The translations under genes were made by a program, and so were the position numbers. The notes under the pieces were generated by a model. It was not told the origin of the DNA. It worked only from the letters and a program-made list of their open reading frames with translations, and made no database searches. Shown in pieces: positions 8,071 to 16,500 of a stretch of DNA of 39,640 bases. This stretch comes from a virus: positions 1 through 39,640 of the IMG/VR virus record IMGVR_UViG_3300028837_002504. The stretch is one strand, 5' to 3'. The first letter of the stretch is position 1; every line of letters begins with the position of its first letter.

Positions 8071-8397
8071 ATGAAAACAAAATTAAGATTAAGATATTAT
8101 TATATGACGGTATTTTATTCTAAAAAACCATCAAGCAAAACAACTACATTAGCATCTGGACATATTATTCGAGCAAATACTTTAGAAAATGCTAAAGAAA
8201 TAGCAGAACGCCATGGAATTTCTAATCCATTTAATTCTGATAAAATAATAAGAAGACATTTCAAATATGCTGATAGACGATTTAAACATTATAAGGAATT
8301 AATTGAAAGACGTAAAAGAGGAATTGGTGGTAATATATGGTATGAAGATAAAAATGGAAAACTACAAAATGAAACGTACTCAACCAATAACAAGTAA
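8071..8397 (+). CDS. Small basic unknown protein (108 aa)
   Basis: A 108-residue basic protein between the SbcC half gene and SbcD, overlapping the latter by 29 bases. It starts MKTKLRLRYYYMTVFYSK and contains ANTLENAKEIAERHGISNPF, a helix common in small alpha/beta proteins that handle a repeated unit, then a strongly basic stretch (RRHFKYADRRFKHYKELIER) that could contact nucleic acid. No family is recognised. The local codon use is more AT-rich than in the flanking SbcD gene. Confidence 0.5.
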   Translation: MKTKLRLRYYYMTVFYSKKPSSKTTTLASGHIIRANTLENAKEIAERHGISNPFNSDKIIRRHFKYADRRFKHYKELIERRKRGIGGNIWYEDKNGKLQNETYSTNNK

Positions 8398-9277
8398 ACA
8401 GGCTGATGCTATCTTAACCAGCGACTGGCACTTACGTGAGGATACACCACCATGCCGTGTAGATAACTTCTGGAATGTACAGTGGGGTAAGGTTATGTTC
8501 GTTAAAGAACTGCAACGTGAACACGACTGTCCGGTATTACATGCTGGTGATTTGTTTCATCACTGGAAGCCATCACCATACTTGTTAAGTCAAGCAATAA
8601 TATATCTACCAGATCAATTCCACACTGTATATGGACAGCATGACCTGCCACAACATAATTTGGAATTGGCATATAAGTGTGGTATCAACACATTATATCA
8701 AGCTGATGTGTTAAACATACTGACACAATGCCATTGGCAAAAAAAACCAACAGAATATTGGAAAACAGATCCTGGAAATATTGATGAAGTATTAAGAATT
8801 AAAGATAAAACAACATTAGTCTGGCATGTTATGAATTATATCGGACGTCCTCCGTGGCCAGGTTGTGAAGCTCCACGTGCCAGCCGGTTGTTGAATAAAT
8901 ATCCGCAGTTTGATCTTATCGTAACCGGTGATAACCACAAACCTTTTACTGAGAGATATGAGGGTAGGCTGCTGGTTAATCCCGGGTCGTTGACTCGCCA
9001 GAGTGCGGATGAAACACATCGTCCACGTGTACACCTTTGGTATGCTGATAGAAATACTTTAGTATCCGTATACTTACCTATCGATGAGGATGCAGTATCA
9101 CGCGATCACATTCAGCAACAAGAGCAACGCGATGAAAGAATTGAGGCGTTTGTCAAAAGGCTAAATACTGAGTTCAGAGCATCGGTAAGTTTTGAGGAGA
9201 ACCTGGAACAATTCCTGCAAACAAACCGTGTAACAGAGAACGTGAAACAAGTAATATATAAAGCAATGGAAGAATGA
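8369..9277 (+). CDS. SbcD/Mre11-type metallophosphoesterase nuclease
   Basis: Nuclease partner of SbcC/Rad50. Starting at the ATG at 8369 (302 aa) it shows the calcineurin-like phosphoesterase motifs in order: SDWHL (D19, H21), HAGDLFHHW (D61), VYGQHD (89-92, with Q where GNHD is common), VTGDNHKPF and LVNPGSLTRQSADE. An in-frame ATG at 8303 would add 22 residues lying inside the previous gene and is less likely. It sits between the two halves of the Rad50-like ATPase and its stop overlaps the GH16 start by ATGA, so all these proteins are probably made from one message. The C-terminal 60 residues are helical and may bind the ATPase coiled coil, as in Mre11. Confidence 0.92.
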   Translation: MKRTQPITSKQADAILTSDWHLREDTPPCRVDNFWNVQWGKVMFVKELQREHDCPVLHAGDLFHHWKPSPYLLSQAIIYLPDQFHTVYGQHDLPQHNLELAYKCGINTLYQADVLNILTQCHWQKKPTEYWKTDPGNIDEVLRIKDKTTLVWHVMNYIGRPPWPGCEAPRASRLLNKYPQFDLIVTGDNHKPFTERYEGRLLVNPGSLTRQSADETHRPRVHLWYADRNTLVSVYLPIDEDAVSRDHIQQQEQRDERIEAFVKRLNTEFRASVSFEENLEQFLQTNRVTENVKQVIYKAMEE

Positions 9278-9861
9278 CAGCAATTATAAATTTCTTCATC
9301 CGGTTGTGGTTTTACCCACGGTATTTCTTTGGATTTGGGACACTTCGTCATCACAAAATTAACAGTATGTTCTTTAATAGTTTCAGTGTTAACGATGGAC
9401 AATGGATAGATAAATGGGGTTGGATACGGACCAGGGAGAAATTTCGCTATGGAATAGTATGTTTTTTCGCTCAGATGGATGGTGAGTTTCAGGAGAACTA
9501 TTGGCCGGCGCTGTGGATGGCTGAAAGTGGTGATACTTTTTATAATGAAATTGATATTGAACTTACCATAAAGAGCAGTCGTCATCCTTATCTAAACCTG
9601 GCTGTTTGGGACAATCGTGTCAACAGTGATCCTCACGGTAAAGTTAGCGTACACAAAAGTTTGCAATTACGCAACCAAAGATTAATAAAACAACTACGTC
9701 AGCAGTTTCATATGTATTATATAGATTGGAGATCACGTGGCGTGAAATTCTACATAGATGGACTGTTGTGTGGAATGTTATGGCAAGCACCACAGAATGA
9801 TATGCACATAGTGGTAGGATATGCAACTGTAACACAAATAGTAATGTATAATGATATTTAA
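9274..9861 (+). CDS. GH16-type glycoside hydrolase (concanavalin A-like fold)
   Basis: A 195-residue protein with the glycoside hydrolase family 16 active-site motif ExDxE: NEIDIELT, with E92 as likely nucleophile, D94 and E96 as acid/base. Other family features are YGIVCFFAQMDG and YWPALWMAESGD before it, and FHMYYIDWRSRGVKFYIDGLL after it, equal to the FHxYxIEWtpdxixfyvDG strand pair of GH16. GH16 enzymes cut beta-1,3 or beta-1,4 bonds in glucans and galactans, including sulfated ones. It is coupled by ATGA to the SbcD nuclease and lies in the replication operon, an unexpected place for a polysaccharide enzyme. The N-terminus has hydrophobic stretches (IINFFIRLWFYPRYFFGF) but no clear signal-peptide cleavage site. 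Confidence 0.8.
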   Translation: MTAIINFFIRLWFYPRYFFGFGTLRHHKINSMFFNSFSVNDGQWIDKWGWIRTREKFRYGIVCFFAQMDGEFQENYWPALWMAESGDTFYNEIDIELTIKSSRHPYLNLAVWDNRVNSDPHGKVSVHKSLQLRNQRLIKQLRQQFHMYYIDWRSRGVKFYIDGLLCGMLWQAPQNDMHIVVGYATVTQIVMYNDI

Positions 9862-10066
9862 ATCAATGACTATAAGACAACGTATGACATTAGATGCTCA
9901 GGCACATAACCGCTGGTTGACAGAGGATGTATGTGCTCAAAAAACTGATCTTGAACTTCTACGTAACGTTCACCCACGATATCGTACACAACTTGCACGT
10001 GAACTGTACAAAGAAGGCCGGTTAACACAAAATGAAGTAAAGGAGTTTATTAATTTAAAAGATTAA
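9851..10066 (+). CDS. Small unknown protein (71 aa)
   Basis: A 71-residue helical protein overlapping the end of the GH16 gene by 11 bases; an alternative ATG at 9866 would remove the overlap and give 66 residues. Content such as NVHPRYRTQLARELYKEGRL and TQNEVKEFINLKD suggests a short helical bundle. No family is recognised. Confidence 0.5.
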   Translation: MIFKSMTIRQRMTLDAQAHNRWLTEDVCAQKTDLELLRNVHPRYRTQLARELYKEGRLTQNEVKEFINLKD

Positions 10067-10070
10067 TAAG

Positions 10071-10304
10071 ATGAATGAACAACAATTACTAAAACTAAAA
10101 CAACAGATTGACTCTGCAAAGAGTGAAGTCTCCGAACTGAAAGGACAGCAAAGACAGCTGATGCAACAGCTTAAAGATGACTGGAAATGTACAACTATTG
10201 AACAAGCTGAAAAGAAGATCCAATCCTTAGATAAGGATATTAGTACGTTGGAGGATAGAATAAATGAGAACGTAGAACAACTCGAAGAAAAATATGAACT
10301 ATGA
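10071..10304 (+). CDS. Short coiled-coil protein (77 aa)
   Basis: A 77-residue protein made almost entirely of heptad-like helix (LKLKQQIDSAKSEVSELKGQ, then IQSLDKDISTLEDRINENVE). It lies between the two half genes of the Rad50-like ATPase, just before the C-terminal half, and may contribute coiled coil to that complex; this is inferred from position and composition. It is coupled to the next gene by ATGA. Confidence 0.6.
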   Translation: MNEQQLLKLKQQIDSAKSEVSELKGQQRQLMQQLKDDWKCTTIEQAEKKIQSLDKDISTLEDRINENVEQLEEKYEL

Positions 10305-10507
10305 GAACAATTTGGAAATATCCTTTAGATGTGGTAGATTCACAATTCGTTGTAATGCCACTTGGTGCTGAAATCTTAACAGTTCAAATTCAGAACGAAG
10401 AACCTTACCTTTGGACATTAGTTGATCCACATCCACAACTGGAGAAAAAACCAGGAAATGTCGTTGAATTGATTCTATATTTCAAAGAACATCTATTTAA
10501 GAAATGA
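10301..10507 (+). CDS. Small conserved phage protein, DUF7352-like
   Basis: A 68-residue protein beginning MRTIWKYPLDVVDSQFVVMP and continuing GAEILTVQIQNEEPYLWTLV, a pattern that matches the short phage protein I know as DUF7352 (IWKYPLxxxDxQxxxMPxGAxILxVQxQ). Members I recall run to about 90 residues and end in a strand region; here the C-terminus (NVVELILYFKEHLFKK) differs and is shorter, so the gene may be trimmed or diverged. It overlaps both neighbours by ATGA. Function unknown. Confidence 0.6.
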   Translation: MRTIWKYPLDVVDSQFVVMPLGAEILTVQIQNEEPYLWTLVDPHPQLEKKPGNVVELILYFKEHLFKK

Positions 10508-11124
10508 CTAATATACAACACATACGTAATCGTCTGGAACAGCAAAAAGGGCAAAGCACCCAGGTACAGTTATCCATTGACAAGCTGAAAAAAGAGCTGA
10601 AACAACTTCATCATTCCTTACTTCGCCATGAGCAGGCACGTGAAATCGTACGTGAGATAGGATTAAAAACTCAGCAACAGCTGGAATATCACATCTCAGA
10701 CATTACCAGTATGGCTCTCAGTGCCGTGTTTGACGACCCATATGAGCTGGTAGTGGAGTTTGTACAAAGGCGTAATAAAACTGAATGCGACTTGTATTTT
10801 CATCGGGACAATCATCAAGTAGATCCACTTACGGCCAGTGGCGTTGGTGCAGTAGACGTTGCAGCATTCGCCTTACGTGTAGCATCATGGAGCATGCAAT
10901 GTCCACGATCACGCAACGTTCTTATACTGGATGAGCCGTTTAAACATCTTAAAGGTGTAGAGGAGAATCGCCGCGTATTGGAAATGGTACGACAGGTGAG
11001 TGAAAAACTAAACATACAGATCCTTATGGTTAGTGACGAGCGCATCCCACGTGAAGACATCATCGCGGCGGCAGACCGCGTGTTTGAAGTTACTATACAC
11101 AAGGGAATATCAAAAATAACATAA
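10504..11124 (+). CDS. SbcC/Rad50-type ATPase, C-terminal half
   Basis: The missing half of the gene at 7122-8042. The 206 residues begin with a coiled coil (to about 60), then show the ABC signature region TASGVGAVDVAAFALRVA (110-127, in place of LSGGE), Walker B NVLILDEPFKHL (138-149) with the catalytic glutamate E144, and the closing strand IQILMVSDER. In Rad50 the ATP site forms between Walker A/B of one head and the signature of the other, so the two gene products must assemble to make an ATPase. It has no zinc-hook cysteines of its own. ATGA overlap with the upstream gene. Confidence 0.87.
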   Translation: MTNIQHIRNRLEQQKGQSTQVQLSIDKLKKELKQLHHSLLRHEQAREIVREIGLKTQQQLEYHISDITSMALSAVFDDPYELVVEFVQRRNKTECDLYFHRDNHQVDPLTASGVGAVDVAAFALRVASWSMQCPRSRNVLILDEPFKHLKGVEENRRVLEMVRQVSEKLNIQILMVSDERIPREDIIAAADRVFEVTIHKGISKIT

Positions 11125-11213
11125 TCATAAAATTAATACGAACTCCATTAGGCTTACTGCAATTCCTGACGCAACATTACAATGTCAGCATTGACGATGT
11201 ACGTAGTAAAGAT

Positions 11214-11486
11214 ATGCATCGCAAAACAGTAAAAGTACGCCAACTATATTGTTATTTTGCAGAATGGCTGTGGCCATGGAAAGGCCAAGGGAAGCGTAAC
11301 CCGCAATTTACACAGGCCATGATCACTGCAGAAATAAATAAACATTATTCTGTAATTAATTACTCCATTAAAACAGTGCTGAATGACACCCAGACATCCG
11401 ATAATTACAAACAAGAAGTATGGGAATTGTCTAATAAAATTATGCATCTCATACCACGAAAAACTATTGTAAAACAACCGAAGTAA
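11214..11486 (+). CDS. DnaA domain IV-like DNA-binding protein (start uncertain, likely near 11121)
   Basis: From the first ATG the product is 90 residues, but the frame stays open upstream and encodes IIKLIRTPLGLLQFLTQHYN then VSIDDVRSKDMHRKTVKVRQ, a good match to the start of DnaA domain IV (a helix, then a strand of the form V-DL-SK-R--IV--RQ). Further on, MITAEINKHYSVINYSIKTV lines up with the DnaA recognition helix (IG--FGR-HSTV). The true start is thus probably non-ATG, for example ATA at 11121, which overlaps the previous stop (ATAA). There is no AAA+ domain, so it is a stand-alone DnaA-type helix-turn-helix protein, perhaps an origin-binding or regulatory factor. It is the last gene of the left arm and overlaps the convergent late gene by 23 bases. 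Confidence 0.65.
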   Translation: MHRKTVKVRQLYCYFAEWLWPWKGQGKRNPQFTQAMITAEINKHYSVINYSIKTVLNDTQTSDNYKQEVWELSNKIMHLIPRKTIVKQPK

Positions 11487-12147
11487 AAATTACTCCAACT
11501 AACACACCAAATCCTATTTTGGCTCCTGTTGTCTGATACCATTTTTTCTGTTCCTCAATTGTCAAACTTTTAAGATCTTTTAATTGAATATAAGGATTAG
11601 AATTTTCATAAATCGTTACTCTCTCAGAATGCTTAAAAAGTCCTTGCTTCATATATCCCAAAGTTAATTTAGGTTCACTGTAAACGATTAAACTATCAAG
11701 CAAAGGTATTTTATCCACTGTAATCGAAACATTGTACCAGGTGTTATAAAATGACATCTTAGCAGGTATTTTCAACCAATCAAATCCTTTAAATTTTTCT
11801 ATATAAATTGTGTCAATATACTGTCCCTGCTTTTTAAGAATAATTATTTGTTCTTTCAGTTCAATGACGTTATTAATCTCTTTGAGATATTTGTCTTTCA
11901 GTTCATCTTCCCGGATAAGTCCCATTTCGACAGCTTGTTTTTGACTTAGAATTATCTGATTTGCAACCTGAAGACTATCACCATATTTAGAAACTATCGT
12001 TTTAAACTGGTTTATTGTATCATTCAATTGATTGTGTGCTATGTAAGCATTACTCAATTCACGCTTCAACTTGTGGTTGTTATAAAAGGATATTCCTATA
12101 ATCACCAACAAGATTATCAACAATATTGAAATAAGTTTTGTTTTCAT
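11464..12147 (-). CDS. Spanin-like protein: two membrane helices around a coiled coil
   Basis: A 227-residue protein with an N-terminal membrane helix (KLISILLIILLVIIGISFY), a long coiled-coil region (to about 110), a beta-rich domain (WYNVSITVDKIPLLDSLIVY region), and a C-terminal hydrophobic helix (IGFGVLVGVIFTSVVL). This layout is like late proteins beside lysis genes in Bacteroidota phages (DUF6549 as I recall), and its membrane-spanning plan would suit a spanin that joins inner and outer membranes at lysis. It follows the endolysin and is the last gene of the late operon. The 3' end overlaps the convergent plus-strand gene by 23 bases. Function is inferred from layout and position. Confidence 0.6.
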   Translation of the reverse strand: MKTKLISILLIILLVIIGISFYNNHKLKRELSNAYIAHNQLNDTINQFKTIVSKYGDSLQVANQIILSQKQAVEMGLIREDELKDKYLKEINNVIELKEQIIILKKQGQYIDTIYIEKFKGFDWLKIPAKMSFYNTWYNVSITVDKIPLLDSLIVYSEPKLTLGYMKQGLFKHSERVTIYENSNPYIQLKDLKSLTIEEQKKWYQTTGAKIGFGVLVGVIFTSVVLQ

Positions 12148-12151
12148 AACA

Positions 12152-12604
12152 CTACATATATTCTAATGTTCTATATCCAAGCACATGTCCAGCAGGATAT
12201 GGTTTGATGTTTACCTGATTATTCTGATTTCCACCAAGGCAATATACATAATCATTAATATGTGAAATAAACAACCCAACGTGTCCTTTCCACGATTGAG
12301 GATTCTCACGCCAAAACACCACAATATTTCCAAGTTGTGGCTTTGTTGTTTCCCGTCCTATGTTAAGCCAACTACGAGCATCTAACCGGCTGGAAAATTC
12401 ACATCCACAATCGCGTGCTATCCAATTTATGAATATCGTACACCAAGCCGTTTCATCACTTTGTACCCAGGTGTGACCAAGATCATAGAACCACTGCATT
12501 ATTTCTGGGTTATTCTCCTCACCAACAATCTCAGTTAGTCCATAATAATCTGTTGCTTTCAGGTACATCGCAACACGCGGAATCAGTAAAATAGTCTTAG
12601 TCAT
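12152..12604 (-). CDS. Endolysin, NlpC/P60-CHAP-like (TIGR02594 type)
   Basis: A peptidoglycan hydrolase of the cysteine peptidase/amidase superfamily. The 150 residues contain TAWCTIFINW with the likely nucleophile C55, and WKGHVGLFI with the histidine H108, separated by LGNIVVFWRE (a P-x-GD-VVF-type strand). This matches the TIGR02594 family of phage lysins. It has no signal peptide, so it needs a holin; the two-helix membrane protein directly upstream is a candidate. The start at 12604 gives 12 residues before the usual domain start; a later Met at residue 13 is possible. Confidence 0.87.
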   Translation of the reverse strand: MTKTILLIPRVAMYLKATDYYGLTEIVGEENNPEIMQWFYDLGHTWVQSDETAWCTIFINWIARDCGCEFSSRLDARSWLNIGRETTKPQLGNIVVFWRENPQSWKGHVGLFISHINDYVYCLGGNQNNQVNIKPYPAGHVLGYRTLEYM

Positions 12605-12605
12605 T

Positions 12606-12797
12606 TTATTTGCTGTTTGTTTCTTTCATTTTACGATAATCAATGAACTGCTTACCAGTTATTAGAAACACTACAAAAGGTAATGAAAACATAAATACCG
12701 TACCAGAAAGCTCATTCATAATATCAATCATAAATGCACCACTAAGCACGACAAGTGCCATTATTTTACTCCAAGTTAGTTCGATTAAAAAGTTCAT
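12606..12797 (-). CDS. Holin-like membrane protein (two helices)
   Basis: A 63-residue protein with two hydrophobic helices (KIMALVVLSGAFMIDIM and VFMFSLPFVVFLITG) and a charged C-terminal tail (YRKMKETNSK). Size, topology and position just before the endolysin fit a class II holin, which forms the hole for endolysin release. The start overlaps the previous stop by ATGA. No holin family was recognised by sequence, so the call rests on topology and context. Confidence 0.6.
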   Translation of the reverse strand: MNFLIELTWSKIMALVVLSGAFMIDIMNELSGTVFMFSLPFVVFLITGKQFIDYRKMKETNSK

Positions 12798-12985
12798 TGT
12801 TTTTCCTCCAATTGTTTTATAAGTTTTTTAATATCAAGTTTTATACTATCAAGATCATTAGTAATCTGCTCTTGTTGCATTATCATCTCATTACGAGATG
12901 TATTTAATTCCACTGTATCAAGTAATGACGAATCCGACTCACAGACAAGCAGTGGCAATACCATTACAATTATAAACCATTTCAT
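12794..12985 (-). CDS. Small exported coiled-coil protein, spanin candidate
   Basis: A 63-residue protein with a signal-like N-terminus (MKWFIIVMVLPLLVCESD) followed by a helical, charged tail. The C15 context PLLVC resembles a lipobox, but the residue before cysteine is valine rather than the usual alanine, glycine or serine, so lipoprotein processing is doubtful. With its upstream partner it might form a two-component spanin; this is speculative. ATGA overlaps on both sides. Confidence 0.5.
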   Translation of the reverse strand: MKWFIIVMVLPLLVCESDSSLLDTVELNTSRNEMIMQQEQITNDLDSIKLDIKKLIKQLEEKQ

Positions 12986-13233
12986 TGATTTAACATATAT
13001 TCATTAAATACACGAATCAATTCTTTAACATCACCTTTTATCTCGTCAACATCTTCAGCGATATTTTTTTGATTTGTCATAATAATAGCTGGATTGTATA
13101 ATTCGTTTGTCTTTTCAAGTTCTTTGACTTTTGAGTTTAATATTTCGGTGCGAATCACGAATCCACCAACCACTATAATTATAGTAACAATCCAGCTAAT
13201 ATCACGCCGTGTGAGTTTCAATTCATTAGGCAT
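12982..13233 (-). CDS. Small membrane protein with coiled coil, inner-membrane spanin candidate
   Basis: An 83-residue protein with a short basic N-terminus, one membrane helix (ISWIVTIIIVVGGFVI, about 12-27) and a heptad-like tail (ILNSKVKELEKTNELY and VDEIKGDVKELIRVF). This is the layout of an i-spanin or a type of phage haemolysin/holin accessory protein. It lies in the lysis cluster and is coupled to the next gene by ATGA. Exact role not determined. Confidence 0.5.
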   Translation of the reverse strand: MPNELKLTRRDISWIVTIIIVVGGFVIRTEILNSKVKELEKTNELYNPAIIMTNQKNIAEDVDEIKGDVKELIRVFNEYMLNQ

Positions 13234-13261
13234 TTTCTTTATTGTTTAATATACTACAAAT

Positions 13262-13561
13262 TCATCTAATATCCTCAAGCATCTCAAAACATTGACCAAG
13301 AATCAATGGAGGATTAAATCGCCCTATCCCATTTTTTATGACAACAATCTCCTCTACTTTCAAATCTACTTCATCGTTTGCATCCCGGAGCTTTTTGAAT
13401 ATTTCGTATTTTTCCCACTTCTTTTTCTGGTCTTCACCTTCTATAGGTGCAAGAACTGCATTGATGCAGATATTGCGAAGTGTCAGAGGTTCATTTCTTT
13501 CACCAATAATTGGACTTTTATTGTCCACACTTTTTAATTGTTGATTTAGTTTAATTTTCAT
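13262..13561 (-). CDS. Conserved phage protein of unknown function (99 aa)
   Basis: A 99-residue soluble protein placed between the large tail protein and the lysis genes. It begins MKIKLNQQLKSVDNKSPIIG and includes LTLRNICINAVLAP, EIFKKLRDANDEVDLKVEEI and a C-terminal GRFNPPLILGQCFEMLE. This pattern (LTLRDVCVNAL ... VDLTVEEI-LIK--IG--Y-PL--GQ--ELLE) recurs in phage genomes as a small unknown. It may help tail assembly, but I know no function. Confidence 0.6.
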   Translation of the reverse strand: MKIKLNQQLKSVDNKSPIIGERNEPLTLRNICINAVLAPIEGEDQKKKWEKYEIFKKLRDANDEVDLKVEEIVVIKNGIGRFNPPLILGQCFEMLEDIR

Positions 13562-13579
13562 GATTAAAAATATTTTAGT

Positions 13580-16500
13580 TTACCATGCCATTGAAACATT
13601 ATCTAAAGTTGATTCTCCACCGTCATCCAACGTCCATGAGGTTCTTCCACCTGCATAAACCGCGTAAACATTTATATGTTCTGAATCTATTCTTTCAGCA
13701 TAAGAAGCAGTATACAAAACATTATTTTGATCAAACCCACCTGTAACCAACATTTTGTCACCATTGACGGGAATAGAATCTTTCATTGCATCAAACAGCG
13801 TATTATAAGTTACATCTACACCGTGAACCTGAGATGTGATTGCTGATATCCGGCAATCATTCCCGGCGTCATCAGTAAACCACAGTTGATTTGGTGTTGA
13901 ATTTTTTACCCACAATTGTCCCCATCCCCCATCATCTGCATGTGCTGAAACACTTTCTAATATATAAGTACCTCCCTCTATCTGTATTTTAGAATTTAGT
14001 AACAATGTATTTTCTGCTCCAATTGTATAAAATATCGTATTTCCTTTTCCGTCGCCTACTCCAAAATTTCTATATTTTGTTGTCCCTCCATTATACCCTT
14101 TAGAATTTACATAAATATAACCATCATCACTGTCTAATTCATTCTCCCAAATTTGTCCACCCTGTATTTTTATTCCGTAATTATCCGCATCCTGTTTAAA
14201 AACAGCTTGCTCGATTTGATTGACCCAAATATCCCCACTTTGCTCAACTCGGAATGGTGCTGTTGCTCTATCTGCATAAGCAGAACCTGCATAGATTCTT
14301 ATATCCGAATCCTGATCTCCTTCATTTGTCATGCCGGCGTTAGGCAAAACAATTCTACCTGTTAAATAAGCATTATCACTATAAAATCCATAACCTGGTG
14401 AAGCCGGGACGATATCATGAGAAGCAAGACTGCTTAAATCGCCATGTTGAAAAACGACATTATCCAAATCACTAAATGCCGCCAGTGAATCCACTCCTGT
14501 CATTATTCTCTCGAAAGGTGCATCAGCATCGGATACGGTTTTGTATATCAATGCCTGCCTATCCTCATCGGTCAAACTACCCCGCTGGACAATTACATCA
14601 CCTTCGGATATATCATTAATAGTCCCGTTTGAACCGTCAACATTCCAGCTAAGTGACAATGTAATACCCGAAATACTTACTATCTTTCCACGCACATCGG
14701 AAAAAAGGTTCTTATCGATATCGACTGTTTTTATCCAGAAAAGATCATTCACGGCGAAAGAGCACGCTTCACGGTTGTTCGGATCTTCCAGTGTGACAGT
14801 TGAATTTCCGGTGTCAATGCTTGCAACTTTGCCTCTTGCAATAGACATAAGATTGCTGCCAGCAATAATAGAAAGCTGGTCTATTATCAGTTCTCTGAAT
14901 CTTGCACTGGCACGTACAAGAAGATTTTCTATTTCAACATTACCATCAGAATCGATCTGCCAATTATTGCCAAACCAACCGGTAACAAATGAGGGATGTT
15001 CAACACCGCCGGTTATTTCTGCACCCCCTGTGACAGTTTCTAATTTCAGGGCGTTGTCATAATATAACTTCAACCCGCCATCAGGATAGAAAATTGCTAT
15101 ATTTTCGCTTGTGTCTTTTTTTCTTATATATAAATTTGCTCCAAGTTCCAAATAATTAGATGTACTATGATAAAAGTCCATATCGCTTTCTGCACCTAAA
15201 TAGAGATGATTAGCGTCTCCTAATTTTACATTACCCCCAACGGTCAGTATAGCACCCGTCCATTGCAGACCGGAAGCACCTTCTATATCCGTCACCCCTG
15301 TCCAAACAGCTATTCGATTGTTAACCGGCGTTCCCGATATCACAGCCCTTGCATTAATCTGATTCTGAACATCAGAAGTAACTCCATGCAGGTATCCCAT
15401 CTCGGTTTGAGTGACCAAGTTTCGCCAAGTATTAATCTGTGAAGCTGTATAATAATTTCCCGTAGATTGATATGCCATTGTATCAAGATTACCAACTTTC
15501 GTATGATCTCCAAGACTTAAATGGTAATAATCACTATCTCCATAAAGGCCACTAAGCTGATTATGGTTAGGCACACCACCAGCCGTGAAATGACTTACTG
15601 CAACTGAACTGCTGGCTTGTATACCGTCGATTGAATTAAGACTGCTTATTTGTATTGTACCATAATCCTGACCTGTTGTCAAAAGTTCAACTAATTCAGC
15701 AATAATGACACTATTAATCACATCTCTCTCGTATGAAATAAAAACATAATTCCGCGAATTTATCGTAAGTATCTTATTAAATCCAACGTTATTATTACGA
15801 TCATGTATTTTCAGTTTCAAATAATTTTTAAATCGATAATGGTCGTTAAGTATATTACGTGCATAAATATCCAATAATGGGATATCTTCACTACCACCAT
15901 AAGTTCGCCAATCACTTGTCAAGTGTTCAGATGAATCTTCATAAATTAATGCTCCCAGCTCAGTAGTCTGTCCACCATCGGCAAATAGCATCTCAGTCTC
16001 ATAAACATCAATGCCTTGTCCTGATGTTTGCTTGTAATATTCATCATAGGTTACGCTGGAAGATATTGAACCATCGTCGTAGTTGACAATCTTTGTAATA
16101 CGGAAATTTTTTAGTTTAAATGATGCCGTAGTCCATTGACGCGGACCTGCAAGCTGTTTAAACTCCAGTTTTACACTATAATTACCTGTAGCAACAACGT
16201 GGAAAGTCTTATAAATGGAGCTCTCGTAAGTATCCCACGACTCAGGACAAGGAAAATAACTCTCCTCAGTCGAGGAATCAGGACGTGTTATTGTTATTTT
16301 AACAATCGAAGCTTTGAAAACATCATCACTTGTGTAAGAACTAAGTATATGATCAAATGTTACTTTCAAATAATCATTATCAGTCACTTTGGTAACACCA
16401 AAAGTATCAGTCTCAATACAATCATCATAAGAGCTGTCATCACTATTCAATGTAACTACATTATCCAATACGCTGTAACCATCACTAAAATCTATTGTCC

